Positions 8,175 to 18,395 of a stretch of 64,000 nt of DNA are shown one piece after another. The notes under the pieces were generated by a model that was not told where the DNA came from, made no database searches, and saw nothing but the letters and a program-made list of their open reading frames with translations. How positions within the stretch are numbered: the first letter of the stretch is position 1; each line of letters begins with the position of its first letter. The stretch comes from a bacterium. GTDB lineage: Bacteria > Bacteroidota > Bacteroidia > NS11-12g > UBA955. The translations under genes were made by a program, and so were the position numbers. The DNA lies in assembly GCA_029945665.1 (NCBI GenBank), contig JAQSCZ010000109.1, positions 17,886 through 81,885 of the forward strand. The letters are read 5' to 3'.

Positions 8175-11100
8175 TTGTATGTTTGTTTTCTGCTCTCTCG
8201 ACTAAAATATGAAAAAATAAAACTTACCAGTCTCCTTTTATTCTTGATTATGGTAATAAGTTCTGAACTTTCAGGACAGGGAAATAAATTGAGTATACAA
8301 ATTACACCTCCTAAAAATATTAGTATCTGTGGTCTTAATGATACGGCCACAATTCAAGTTTACAACATTTCAGTTGGTACCATTTCCGGCATCGCTGTAA
8401 CCCTTAATCTGCCACCAGGAACCTTCTACATAAAAGGCACTGTCAACGGCACTGGCATAGCCGAAAGCAATATCAGCAACCTCAATCAACCGGTATTCAG
8501 TGCGCCGAATTTAAGCATAGCCTCGAATTTTTATTTTAGAGTATCGCTTACTACGGCCTGTGGCTTATATAACTACATTAGCGGCAACAATTCTCCAACC
8601 ATCAATTCGCGTATCGACTATTCTGGTAATTACGATGTTGGCAGTTCACTACCATTCTCTGCAAAGGTCCCTTCAATTCTTATTTCTAGCATTACCAATC
8701 AAAGTTATACAGGCAATGTTGGCGATGTATTTGCTAGAAATATAACGATTGGCAACTACGGCAAAGGGCCGCTTCGTTCGCTCACCCTGAGGAGAATCAA
8801 TGGTAAAGATCTCAAAACATTTGCTGTTAACAAAGGCACCAATAAATTTAGTGGCGATACCATTACCACTGTTTTTGGCACTGCCGATTTTAAAAAAATT
8901 GGCAACCTCGATACCTTTCTCGATCAAAACGAAACCATTGTATTAACCGATACGAGCCGTGTAATTGCTTGCAAATATTTAACCACCAACTATGAATTAT
9001 ATTGGGGCTGCCAAGGTAGCAGTTGTCAAATTGTAAAAAACTCGGGCATTGTTTTAATGAGTGCCCTAAGTCCGAACATTGTAACCCTGCCCACTCCTGC
9101 TTACCCTGTTTGTTACTATAACCAAATTAACAATCAGTTGTTGAGGATAACCAACAATGGGCAAAAGCCCGCATTTAATACCCGTGTGGCAATCGACCAA
9201 GGCTATTTCTACAACTTATCGAGTTTAGATACCAACGGACTACAAATAAAAAAAGGTTGGAAAGGCACTTGGACCAAACCCATCATCGATAGTTTCGGAT
9301 TGAACTATGCCTCAGGCGTGCATGTTTGCCTAGGCTCCAATCCGATAGGCTCCTTCAGAATAAAGCTGGGAACCATTAATCCCAAAGACACCTTTTACAT
9401 CAGTTTTAAAAACTTTACCTGTCAACCAACATCATGTAATAACTTTTATTATACAAACAGTTGGATGTATTCAACTGAATATTACGACCAGTGCAATAAC
9501 AAACAATATATTCCAATGGTTTGGGCCAAGTATTACGACTATACCGGCGCTGTTGCTTCTGCTTTTACACCAACTGATTTGGTAGATAAACAAAAAGGAG
9601 AATTTAGACATTTGTTTACCTATTTCTATACCTTAAATTTAGATGCAACTGCTGCTTACGAATTCAGTTTGATATTACCCAAAGGACTTTCACATAGTTT
9701 GAATAAGAATGAATTTTATTTCAACAATGCCAACTTAACGTCTACTTGGAAACCAGATTCAATGCGCATGAGTGGAGATACTGTGACGGGTTATTTTTCA
9801 AAAAAACCATTTGATTTAGCGAATGCCGAACTGATCTATTACCTTACCGCAGACTGTTCAGTGGCAGGGTCTAATGGCAATAAAAACATTCAATTGAATA
9901 TTCGGTACCTTACTAGCAAAAGCTGTACATCAAAAGAATGGATTAATCTGTATTGCTATACCATGTCCATTAAAATTCACTGCATTAATTCTTGTGCCCA
10001 AGGCATGAAGTTTAATTATTTTAGTGTTCAGCGAACATCTTATGGAGCACCAGATAACAATAACGATGGCGCGGCAGACGGCACAGGAAAAATAGACTTA
10101 CTAAAAATTCGCGAAGAGCGCGCCATGGTTGGCGATACCATCGAGGCCTATTACATTGGCAAAGTATTGCGACCAAAAGGAACTGCTGTCAGTTGGAAGT
10201 ATTTATATGTAGAAAGTAATATTGTTTATGGCTCCTTGCTAGATGTGGTGAGCGCCGATGTGGTTGTTTATCGAAGTGGTACAAAAAAAATAATGAGTTG
10301 CAATACTGTTAAATACAAAAAAACAGTCACCGGCGTAAATGCTTTATTTAAATTCGATTTAAGTGTCGACTCTGTAGCCCATTGTGTAGCTTCTGGATTC
10401 GATTATAAAAACACAGACAGTGTTAGGCTCCTAGTTAAATACAAATTGACAAATAATATTGGGCTCTATTCTTACACCACACAATTTGCCAATTCATTTT
10501 ACACCAGTGATATTAGTAAACCGACTCAAGCAAAAAATAAATTTCAATGCGATACCTTCTCAGGTCAATTAATTTTAACGGGCTATCAATTCCTCAATTG
10601 TTGTCCAGACAACTACGTTATTAATAGCTGTTCTCCTATTAATATTTCACAAAGTTTTTATTTGGGTATTGGCTCAAATTCAGCTTACGCTGGCAACAAT
10701 TATTTTCCTTTTGAATACCGCAATTTTGCACGACTTAAAGAAATAGTGATGGATTTGCCAGCAGGGTTCAAACTAAACTCACTGCAGTTGGGACAATATC
10801 GAACCACTGGTTCAAATGCGTATGTTTTAGAAACCAAAGACTCGGTCAAATGGGTTTATAAAAACGGCAAGTACAGCTTCGAAACTTCTAAATATTATAA
10901 AGACTCCGCCAAGGGTAAGTTTGGCTTAAGCGATGATGCTTTTCAGGGATATTTATATGCCAATATTACACCTAGTTGTGAATTACCGCCTGGGGTTTAT
11001 CAACCCATTAAATATGATTTTATTTTCGAAAAAAGAGGCACGCTAGGCAGTGGCTACGACACCGTTAACTCTGCTACATCGCCCAATTATTACGGCAACG

Positions 11101-14100
11101 ATCAAATTATTTATAACAAACCAAACTATTCAATAAAACCATCCATCCCTGTAAACTATGCTTCAAAAGATACAGCGGAATGGGAGATTAATTACACCAA
11201 CTCTTCTGCTACCTTTTCTTCTGTTAACAGTTGGTTCTCTCCTGATAATTCTGGCTCCATAAAAATTATAGACATACGCGATGTGGGTCCTGATACATCA
11301 TTAAAAAAAGTAAATGATATTTACAAAGCTGGCATTGTGCCGTTTGGTGTTTCAAGGAAATTTAAAGTTAAAGCCATTTACAATTCATGTAAAAAAGACA
11401 GTGTAATTTTATACTCTGGATGGAATTGCACAGACTACCCAAAAGACCTAAACACCTATACTTGTTCACCTGAAAAAACGGTATTGTACCTGGAACCTCA
11501 AAATACCCAATTTCAAGTAAGTATTAGCGATTCAATTACAACAGCCGACTTATGCGCACAATCACCTTATTATTATTTATTAGAAAACATTGGCGCAACC
11601 AATGCATACAATACCAAAGCACAACTAACATTGCCAGTTGGCATGCAAGTTGTTTCAGGCAAAAGCTATGTAAAACATCCTTCAAATGGCACATGGGCCG
11701 CATTACCAGCTCCTAAATTGGCAAGCGGCACAACCTATGAATGGGACTTGTCCACCTTAGTGAGTAGCTTGGCACAAGGATTCAAAGGCATCACTGATAT
11801 AACGCGCAATAAAATAGAAATTAAATTTTATGTAAAAACGGATTGTTATTATTCATCGGGCAACTACATAAGGGCTGGTGCAGCTGCCAACATTAAATGT
11901 GGCGACAAAGTTTTGGTTTTCCCTGCCATTAGCAACCCTCTCAATATAACAGGTGTAACCAAACCTTATTACTCCTTATTAAAAGTTAGTGCAGACACAA
12001 TTTTCCCTTGCGAAAAAGCAAGCAAGGTTCGCGTAAAAATAATTAATTTAGGTCCTAGTAAAACAGGTATCGAAGATAAATACCAGGCCATTTTATTAAG
12101 CGGTATGAATTACGATTCAACCTTGTATACTGCCATACGCAATGCACCCAATAATTCGCTTACAAAAACACGCAATATCAATGGTGCAACAGAGGTAGAG
12201 TTTAGCTTAAACAGTGGCATATCGCCCGGAGATAGTATAGAATTTGAAATGGGTTATACCAGCGACAATAGACTTTTAAGTTGTGGCACCGCCGACTTCT
12301 ACAGCCAAGCAGCTGTTAAACAAGAAGTAATTTGTGTAGCCGATAATTCTAAATGTAAAATCAATGTGGTAACAGGCAATTTATTATTGCGAATTCCTGT
12401 TGTGAAAGGCGAGCTTAGTGTTTCGAATATTAAAACAAGTTTACAAAGCATGAGTGCCGATTCAGAAACACTCAATGTCTCATACGTGTTAAAAAACATA
12501 GGCCAAAACATCGTAGCATCGAAAACAACCAAATTGGCTTTTTATTACGATAAAAATAATTCAGGAACAGTTGATCCTGGAGATTTTTTGGTAAAAAATT
12601 ACAGCATTAACAATGCCATAAAAAAAGGCGCAACTTTAAGTATAAATAGCAATATAACTATTAAAGCAGGATACTCATGTGCATTGTTCATGGTTATAGA
12701 CAGTTCTTCTTGTTCTTGTAGTTTCAATCAATATAGATTACCGATACCTGGTTTACAAAACGCCGGTAATGATCTTTCATTTTGCAGCAAGGCACCCAAT
12801 AGTTTGGGCATAACCAAAGTCAATGGTTTTACTTATACATGGCAGCCAGCCATCGATTTAAACAACGATACCTTGGCCCAACCCAGTATTGTTTTTGAAA
12901 ACATTGGAAATGCCAAAGTTACCAAACGATTTATTTTGACCACCAAACGCTTAACATGTTCGAGCCGCGACACGGTCTTTGCTACCATTTATCAGTTACC
13001 TAAAATAAAATTAATACAAAAAGACACCATGGTTTGTCGTGGCCAGAAAGTTACACTTAAAGCGGTGGCGAGCAATGGCACAGGACTTATTAAGACAATT
13101 TGGTATCCGAAATTGCAAGTAGTAGATAGTACCAAAGCCACAACAGTTAGTACCACCATTAATACCACACGTTATAAGATTACTATTTCCGATTCATTTA
13201 TTTGCAAGGCCAACGATTCACTTTTAATTACCACCAAGCCTTATCCAAAATCTAATTTTACATACCAATCGGTATGTTTTGGCGATACTGTATGGCTTAA
13301 AGATTCAAGTACAATAGCCCAAGACTCAATTTTATCAAACCGATGGACCAAAGGCAGCACGGATACGTTAAACACGAAATCATGGTTTGTATTGGTGCCA
13401 GCTTCGCTTACTACCAGTGTTAAATTAGTGTCCGAAAGTCCATTTAAATGCAAAGATACCATCGTCAAAACTGTTACTGTAAAACCAATACCTAAAGCCA
13501 ATTTTACACTTAAAAATATTTGCCTTTATGACAGTGCTAGTTTTATTAATACATCTTCCATTGCATCGGGTACTATTACAAATTACGACTGGCAATTTGG
13601 AGATTTAAAAACAGGAAGTGGCAAAGACCTAAAGCACAAGTATTCACAAGCCGATACTTGGAATGTAAAATTACAAATTAGAAGTTCATTCAATTGTACC
13701 GATACCATTACAAAAAGCATCACTGTTAACAATATACCAATCGCCAACTTTGGTGTGACGGATGTTTGCTATGGTGATAGCTCAAAGTTTGTCAATTTAA
13801 GTAGCATCACAAATGACTCGATAGTAAATTACGATTGGACCTTCGGTAACGGCGTGATTTCAGATAGCCTTCATCCTATAATTAAGTATACCAATGCGCT
13901 CACTTATACCGTGTCATTAAAAGTGAATTCAGCATTTGGCTGTAAAGACAGTGTAACTAAAACAACCACAGTGAACCCTTTGCCCCTGCCTAAAATTTTA
14001 ACAGACACCGTATGTGAAGGCCAAGTGAATACATTCACAGAAAAAACAAGCATAGCCAAAGGCAGTATAGCCAGTCGATTGTGGCGAATAAGCGATGGTG

Positions 14101-15479
14101 CTACTTCTACCAATGCAAATTTCTCTCATCAATTTTCTATGGGTGACACTTTTTATGTACAATATAAAGCAGTTTCCAACAAAGGTTGTATCGATTCAAC
14201 AACTGGCTTTGCGATGGCTCACCCTCGATTAAAACCCAACATTCAACAAACAAACAATTGCTTAGGGGATACCTCTTATTTCAGAGATTTAAGTACTGGA
14301 ATAAATACAACAATTGCTACTTGGAAATGGAATCTTGGTCTTGTAGATTCATCAAGTATACAACATCCGCAATTGGTATTTACTGCACCTGGAACTTACA
14401 ACATCCGTTTAAAAATAAGCAGTTCAGATGGCTGTGTCTATGACACCTTTGGTTCACAAACCATTTATCCATTGCCTGTGATGGGCATTGCGAATACGAA
14501 TATTTGCAGGGATAATCAGTTCGATTTTCAAGCAAATAATAATATTATGAGTGGTACTATCGATTCACTATTGTGGAATTTTGATGACGGTACTTTTAGT
14601 AATCAAGCCATCATAAAACATGTGTTCCCTAAAGCTGGTGCATACAATGTAAAAATTATTGGCATTAGTAATTTTGGATGCAAGGATTCAGTTACGCAGC
14701 TTATTAATAGCTATCCGCCAGTAATAGTTGCATTCAAAAGTGATAGTTTATGCGCTGGAATCCCAACCCAATTTACAGATTTATGCAATGCTCCCAATGC
14801 CACAATTACCCAATACAATTGGGACATGGGCGACAATAGAACAGAATCAATAGCGAATCCTCTGCACTTATACAGTCAAGCTGGTTTATACAAAGTAAAT
14901 TTAGAAATTACCACCAGTTATAATTGCAGTTACGACACTTTTGGTTATACCCGCATATATCCAGTGCCCACTTCTATTTTCCGAACCAATCCGAATGAAG
15001 TCTTAATAACCAATCCTGTGATTCAATTTAGAGATTCGAGTATAGGGGCCGATTCAATTCGCTATTACATGGGTGATGGTAATTATAGATCTTCACCATT
15101 ATTTAAATATAACTATCCAGACAGTGGTGTATTTAGAGTAAAGCATTGGGCCACCAATCGCTTTGGTTGCATTGATTCGAGTGAGAAAGACATTGTGGTG
15201 CAGTTTACTTTAACGTTTTACTTACCAACGGCATTCACCCCTAATGACAACGACATTAATGAAACCTTAAAACCCGATGGTATAGGCATAGCCAAATACG
15301 AAATGAATGTATTCAACCGCTGGGGTGAGCTTATATACAAGACCCAAGACAGCAAGCCATGGGATGGCAAATATCAAAATGAATTCGTGCAAGATGGTAT
15401 TTACACAGTTGTTTACAAGGTCTATGATTATAAAGGCTTTATTTACCACTACAAAAACTTGGTAACTTTAATTCGATAA
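8175..15479 (+). CDS. Giant PKD-repeat surface protein with T9SS type B tail
   Basis: A 2434-residue secreted protein. The N-terminal half is long beta-rich material resembling DUF11/CARDB-type repeats. Around residue 1527 Ig-like modules begin. From about 1690 to 2345 eight PKD-like modules recur with a spacing near 81 residues (243 nt), several with the W-x-FGD/G or YDWxFG motif and a paired Cys. The last ~85 residues (FYLPTAFTPNDND..., NRWGELIYKTQD..., PWDGKYQ) form a CHU_C-type T9SS type B sorting domain, so export across the outer membrane is expected. The TTG at 8175 gives an odd 16-residue extension. Just downstream an out-of-frame ATG followed by six A would give a perfect signal peptide (MKKIKLTSLLLFL...) with one more A. 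Likely adhesin or surface-layer function (inference). Confidence 0.85.
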   Translation: MYVCFLLSRLKYEKIKLTSLLLFLIMVISSELSGQGNKLSIQITPPKNISICGLNDTATIQVYNISVGTISGIAVTLNLPPGTFYIKGTVNGTGIAESNISNLNQPVFSAPNLSIASNFYFRVSLTTACGLYNYISGNNSPTINSRIDYSGNYDVGSSLPFSAKVPSILISSITNQSYTGNVGDVFARNITIGNYGKGPLRSLTLRRINGKDLKTFAVNKGTNKFSGDTITTVFGTADFKKIGNLDTFLDQNETIVLTDTSRVIACKYLTTNYELYWGCQGSSCQIVKNSGIVLMSALSPNIVTLPTPAYPVCYYNQINNQLLRITNNGQKPAFNTRVAIDQGYFYNLSSLDTNGLQIKKGWKGTWTKPIIDSFGLNYASGVHVCLGSNPIGSFRIKLGTINPKDTFYISFKNFTCQPTSCNNFYYTNSWMYSTEYYDQCNNKQYIPMVWAKYYDYTGAVASAFTPTDLVDKQKGEFRHLFTYFYTLNLDATAAYEFSLILPKGLSHSLNKNEFYFNNANLTSTWKPDSMRMSGDTVTGYFSKKPFDLANAELIYYLTADCSVAGSNGNKNIQLNIRYLTSKSCTSKEWINLYCYTMSIKIHCINSCAQGMKFNYFSVQRTSYGAPDNNNDGAADGTGKIDLLKIREERAMVGDTIEAYYIGKVLRPKGTAVSWKYLYVESNIVYGSLLDVVSADVVVYRSGTKKIMSCNTVKYKKTVTGVNALFKFDLSVDSVAHCVASGFDYKNTDSVRLLVKYKLTNNIGLYSYTTQFANSFYTSDISKPTQAKNKFQCDTFSGQLILTGYQFLNCCPDNYVINSCSPINISQSFYLGIGSNSAYAGNNYFPFEYRNFARLKEIVMDLPAGFKLNSLQLGQYRTTGSNAYVLETKDSVKWVYKNGKYSFETSKYYKDSAKGKFGLSDDAFQGYLYANITPSCELPPGVYQPIKYDFIFEKRGTLGSGYDTVNSATSPNYYGNDQIIYNKPNYSIKPSIPVNYASKDTAEWEINYTNSSATFSSVNSWFSPDNSGSIKIIDIRDVGPDTSLKKVNDIYKAGIVPFGVSRKFKVKAIYNSCKKDSVILYSGWNCTDYPKDLNTYTCSPEKTVLYLEPQNTQFQVSISDSITTADLCAQSPYYYLLENIGATNAYNTKAQLTLPVGMQVVSGKSYVKHPSNGTWAALPAPKLASGTTYEWDLSTLVSSLAQGFKGITDITRNKIEIKFYVKTDCYYSSGNYIRAGAAANIKCGDKVLVFPAISNPLNITGVTKPYYSLLKVSADTIFPCEKASKVRVKIINLGPSKTGIEDKYQAILLSGMNYDSTLYTAIRNAPNNSLTKTRNINGATEVEFSLNSGISPGDSIEFEMGYTSDNRLLSCGTADFYSQAAVKQEVICVADNSKCKINVVTGNLLLRIPVVKGELSVSNIKTSLQSMSADSETLNVSYVLKNIGQNIVASKTTKLAFYYDKNNSGTVDPGDFLVKNYSINNAIKKGATLSINSNITIKAGYSCALFMVIDSSSCSCSFNQYRLPIPGLQNAGNDLSFCSKAPNSLGITKVNGFTYTWQPAIDLNNDTLAQPSIVFENIGNAKVTKRFILTTKRLTCSSRDTVFATIYQLPKIKLIQKDTMVCRGQKVTLKAVASNGTGLIKTIWYPKLQVVDSTKATTVSTTINTTRYKITISDSFICKANDSLLITTKPYPKSNFTYQSVCFGDTVWLKDSSTIAQDSILSNRWTKGSTDTLNTKSWFVLVPASLTTSVKLVSESPFKCKDTIVKTVTVKPIPKANFTLKNICLYDSASFINTSSIASGTITNYDWQFGDLKTGSGKDLKHKYSQADTWNVKLQIRSSFNCTDTITKSITVNNIPIANFGVTDVCYGDSSKFVNLSSITNDSIVNYDWTFGNGVISDSLHPIIKYTNALTYTVSLKVNSAFGCKDSVTKTTTVNPLPLPKILTDTVCEGQVNTFTEKTSIAKGSIASRLWRISDGATSTNANFSHQFSMGDTFYVQYKAVSNKGCIDSTTGFAMAHPRLKPNIQQTNNCLGDTSYFRDLSTGINTTIATWKWNLGLVDSSSIQHPQLVFTAPGTYNIRLKISSSDGCVYDTFGSQTIYPLPVMGIANTNICRDNQFDFQANNNIMSGTIDSLLWNFDDGTFSNQAIIKHVFPKAGAYNVKIIGISNFGCKDSVTQLINSYPPVIVAFKSDSLCAGIPTQFTDLCNAPNATITQYNWDMGDNRTESIANPLHLYSQAGLYKVNLEITTSYNCSYDTFGYTRIYPVPTSIFRTNPNEVLITNPVIQFRDSSIGADSIRYYMGDGNYRSSPLFKYNYPDSGVFRVKHWATNRFGCIDSSEKDIVVQFTLTFYLPTAFTPNDNDINETLKPDGIGIAKYEMNVFNRWGELIYKTQDSKPWDGKYQNEFVQDGIYTVVYKVYDYKGFIYHYKNLVTLIR

Positions 15480-15511
15480 CCGCATTTAAATTTAAAAATA
15501 TTTTTTAAACC

Positions 15512-16246
15512 ATGTCTTATAAAATTCAACTATTGGCTTTTTTTTTATTGGTATCTTCAATTTCATTTGCCAAGGTTTATGAAACAAAAAGTAGCGGCGC
15601 TTACACCGATTCATTTACATGGATGAACAACGAAGCACCTCCTTTACAATGTCATGATACCCTTATTATTAAAAATTTTGTTGAACTAAGAAATAACTTA
15701 ATTCTAAACAGTGGTGCTTATTTAAAAATAGATAGCATAGGCCGATTGTGCGGCCATCACACCACTTTGGTAGCGAGCAAAGCATATCTCCTATGTCTAG
15801 GCGTATTGCAATTAGATTCTTTGCAAGTATTTGGAGGCGTTGTAGATATAAAAGGCAAGGGCCAGGGCGTATTTACAGAATCTGTTATTTTAAAAGTGGG
15901 TGGTGCAAAAATGACTGTAAGTCAAGGTGGAAGAATGGCCGTAGGATCATGGTTTGAATGTAGAAATCCACAGCAAGATTCCAAAATTGATAGGTTAACT
16001 AAGTCGGCCCTATTCTCATTTTACCCAAATCCTGTAAGTGAGAATGCCCATTTTACATTTAAGAATTCAGACTTAAACCAAGTGCTTTGCATTCGCGATA
16101 TCAATGGCAGGCTCGTATATCAAACAGCAATTGAGGCGCCTGTGGTATGGCTAAATTTTGCGGAATTTAAAAATGGTATATACTTCGCGCAACTTGTTTC
16201 AAATTTTCAAATATTAGAAAGCAAGGTCTTCCTTATTTCGCACTAA
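15512..16246 (+). CDS. Secreted protein with T9SS type A tail
   Basis: 244 residues: a signal peptide (IQLLAFFLLVSSISFAK), a beta-helix-like middle in which short strands repeat (LRNNLILNSGAYLKID, GGVVDIKGKGQG), and a C-terminal Por-type sorting domain starting near residue 165 with FSFYPNPVSENAHF and ending with NGIYFAQLVSN...ESKVFLIS. It lies 32 bases after the giant T9SS type B cargo on the same strand, so the two may be co-expressed, pairing a type A and a type B tail. The function of the middle domain is unknown. Its stop overlaps the convergent DUF2279 gene by 4 bases. Confidence 0.85.
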   Translation: MSYKIQLLAFFLLVSSISFAKVYETKSSGAYTDSFTWMNNEAPPLQCHDTLIIKNFVELRNNLILNSGAYLKIDSIGRLCGHHTTLVASKAYLLCLGVLQLDSLQVFGGVVDIKGKGQGVFTESVILKVGGAKMTVSQGGRMAVGSWFECRNPQQDSKIDRLTKSALFSFYPNPVSENAHFTFKNSDLNQVLCIRDINGRLVYQTAIEAPVVWLNFAEFKNGIYFAQLVSNFQILESKVFLISH

Positions 16247-17142
16247 TAGTAAAATGGGCGAAATCGAAAATGATTAATTCGGTTGTATTCCAATGCAGGG
16301 AAAGGAATTTTCAAAACATTTAACTGTGTTAAAATTGACTTTAAAACCTTGTGCTTGGTTTTAATTTTACTCAAATCTATATCCAGTGAAAACAGCCATT
16401 GCCGATATCGATCGAGCTGTGGCACAAATTTATAGTTGTAGTAATTGTAATTTTTAAATTCACTTAACATTCCATTCGCGCTATAGCCAACGGCTATATT
16501 TAACCAATCCGGCAATTTTTTAATTCCCGTTATTTTGCGGGCATTGGCCGACAACCAATACGTATGCCCATTGTAATCCATAAAAAAACTCTCGAGCGGC
16601 GAAGCGCCAAGTCCTTGCGGATTAAATTTCGGGTAGGATGAAGCTGCATACGAAAATTTCATTTTAATTATTTGATCATCCCACACCGCTTGTTGTAAGG
16701 TAAATAAAGTACTTCCAAAAGTATTGGCAATCATATCTCCAGGCGAGAATCCATAACCGTCATACAGTCCGTCAAAAATCTCAATTGGAGTTTGTAAAAC
16801 AAGTCCGAGCGGACCACCATAAATCAAAGCTTTTTTTCTATTAACGCCGGCCCATCGCAAGGCTTGATATCCGATACGGCTGTAATGGTAAGCACCAAAT
16901 GCATGGCCACATTTATCGATTTGCAAATAGCCTTTGTTATCGTTGTAAAAATGAAAGGGAGCCCGCTGATGATCCTTGTACCAAACATATTGCAGGTAGG
17001 CGTTGCCTGTCAAATAAAATCCAGATTCCAAAGCAACAACGGTTCTAAGTCTGCGTTTATTAAGGGTATCTAATTGTTGGGCATGCAATAATTGAAGACT
17101 GCCCAGTATAAAAAAAAGACACAATAGTTTTACTTTACACAT
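16243..17142 (-). CDS. DUF2279 family envelope protein
   Basis: About 299 residues from the chosen Met (MCKVKLLCLFFILGSLQLLHAQ, a clean signal peptide). The ORF-track start 25 codons upstream would run into the ychF 3' end and weaken the signal peptide. The region from LYDGYGFSPGDMIANTFGS and the preceding IDKCGHAFGAYHYS stretch is typical of Bacteroidota DUF2279 (YfiM-like) proteins. The C-terminal part is rich in Tyr and alternating hydrophobic residues and may form beta-strands in the outer membrane. Function unknown. It lies downstream of ychF on the same strand with a 47-base gap. Confidence 0.75.
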   Translation of the reverse strand: MCKVKLLCLFFILGSLQLLHAQQLDTLNKRRLRTVVALESGFYLTGNAYLQYVWYKDHQRAPFHFYNDNKGYLQIDKCGHAFGAYHYSRIGYQALRWAGVNRKKALIYGGPLGLVLQTPIEIFDGLYDGYGFSPGDMIANTFGSTLFTLQQAVWDDQIIKMKFSYAASSYPKFNPQGLGASPLESFFMDYNGHTYWLSANARKITGIKKLPDWLNIAVGYSANGMLSEFKNYNYYNYKFVPQLDRYRQWLFSLDIDLSKIKTKHKVLKSILTQLNVLKIPFPALEYNRINHFRFRPFYY

Positions 17143-17189
17143 AAAAAAGAGGTAAAGCAAATATAAGAAATGCTTAAGAGAAAAACACC

Positions 17190-18290
17190 CTACACATTGA
17201 AACGGAAGTGCATACAATCGCCATCTTTAACGACGTATTCTTTGCCTTCGACACCCAATTTACCGGCTTCTTTTATGGCAACTTCGGTTTTGTATTGCAC
17301 ATAATCGTTGTATTTAATAACCTCGGCACGGATAAATCCTTTTTCAAAATCGGAGTGAATAACAGCGGCTGCTTGAGGAGCTTTCATACCATCTGTAATG
17401 GTCCAAGCACGCACTTCCTTTTCGCCAACGGTAAAGTAGGTAATGTAATTTAATATGCGGTAAGCCGCTTTGATTAATTTAGCAACACCACTTTCTTGCA
17501 AACCGAGATCCTCTAAGAAAACAGCGCGTTCTTCAGCATCTTCTAATTCGGCAATATCAGCTTCGGCGGCAGCACTAATAATAAGCACTTCGGCACCTTC
17601 GCCTGCAGCCATGTTTCTGATATCTTTTACCCACTGATTATCTGATTTCAAGCCGGCTTCGTCTACATTGCAAACGTATAGTACAGGCTTAGCTGTTAGT
17701 AAATTAAGATCTGCTGTTAATTCTAATTGTTCTTCTGTCAAACCTTCCATGGTTCTTGCGTTCAAACCTTTTTCAAGATGTGACTTATATTTTTCGCAAG
17801 CATCCATTATTTTGGAGGCTTCTTTATCGCCAGCTTTGGCTTGTTTTTGCACTTTATTTAACCTGGCTTCTATCGCTTCCAAATCTTTTAATTGCAACTC
17901 AGTATCTATTATTTCTTTGTCGCGTATTGGGTTAACAGAACCATCAACGTGAATTATATTGTCATTTTCGAAACAACGCAATACGTGAATAATGGCGTTG
18001 GTACTTTTAATATTACCTAAAAATTGGTTGCCTAATCCTTCGCCTTTACTAGCGCCTTTAACCAAACCAGCAATATCTACTATTTCTACAGTAGCTGGTA
18101 CAATATTTTGTGGCTTTGCTATTTCAGTTAATTTCTGAAGACGTTCGTCGGGCACTGTAATAACACCAATATTAGGTTCAATGGTACAAAAAGGAAAATT
18201 CGCCGCTTGTGCTTTGGCATTGCTAAGACAATTAAATAAGGTAGATTTTCCAACATTCGGCAAACCAACGATTCCACACTGTAAAGACAT
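17190..18290 (-). CDS. ychF: YchF family Obg-like ATPase
   Basis: A full-length 366-residue YchF. The P-loop is GLPNVGKST at residues 8-16, followed by NFPFCTIEPNIG (switch I) and DIAGLVKGASKGEGLGNQFL (switch II). A coiled-coil insertion lies around 125-185 and the C-terminal TGS-like domain ends VKDGDCMHFRFNV. YchF binds and hydrolyses ATP rather than GTP, associates with ribosomes and is linked to oxidative-stress responses. It sits between the GlmM-type mutase and the DUF2279 gene on the same strand; the 105-base gap upstream holds an imperfect TTTTTGATTTTT repeat. Confidence 0.96.
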   Translation of the reverse strand: MSLQCGIVGLPNVGKSTLFNCLSNAKAQAANFPFCTIEPNIGVITVPDERLQKLTEIAKPQNIVPATVEIVDIAGLVKGASKGEGLGNQFLGNIKSTNAIIHVLRCFENDNIIHVDGSVNPIRDKEIIDTELQLKDLEAIEARLNKVQKQAKAGDKEASKIMDACEKYKSHLEKGLNARTMEGLTEEQLELTADLNLLTAKPVLYVCNVDEAGLKSDNQWVKDIRNMAAGEGAEVLIISAAAEADIAELEDAEERAVFLEDLGLQESGVAKLIKAAYRILNYITYFTVGEKEVRAWTITDGMKAPQAAAVIHSDFEKGFIRAEVIKYNDYVQYKTEVAIKEAGKLGVEGKEYVVKDGDCMHFRFNV

Positions 18291-18395
18291 AAATTATTTT
18301 TTGATTTTTAATTTTTGATTTTTGATTGATAGCTGCAATAAATTTTTATAAATATTACTTTTAATATTTCTGCAGCATATTTTAATAAGGTAAAA

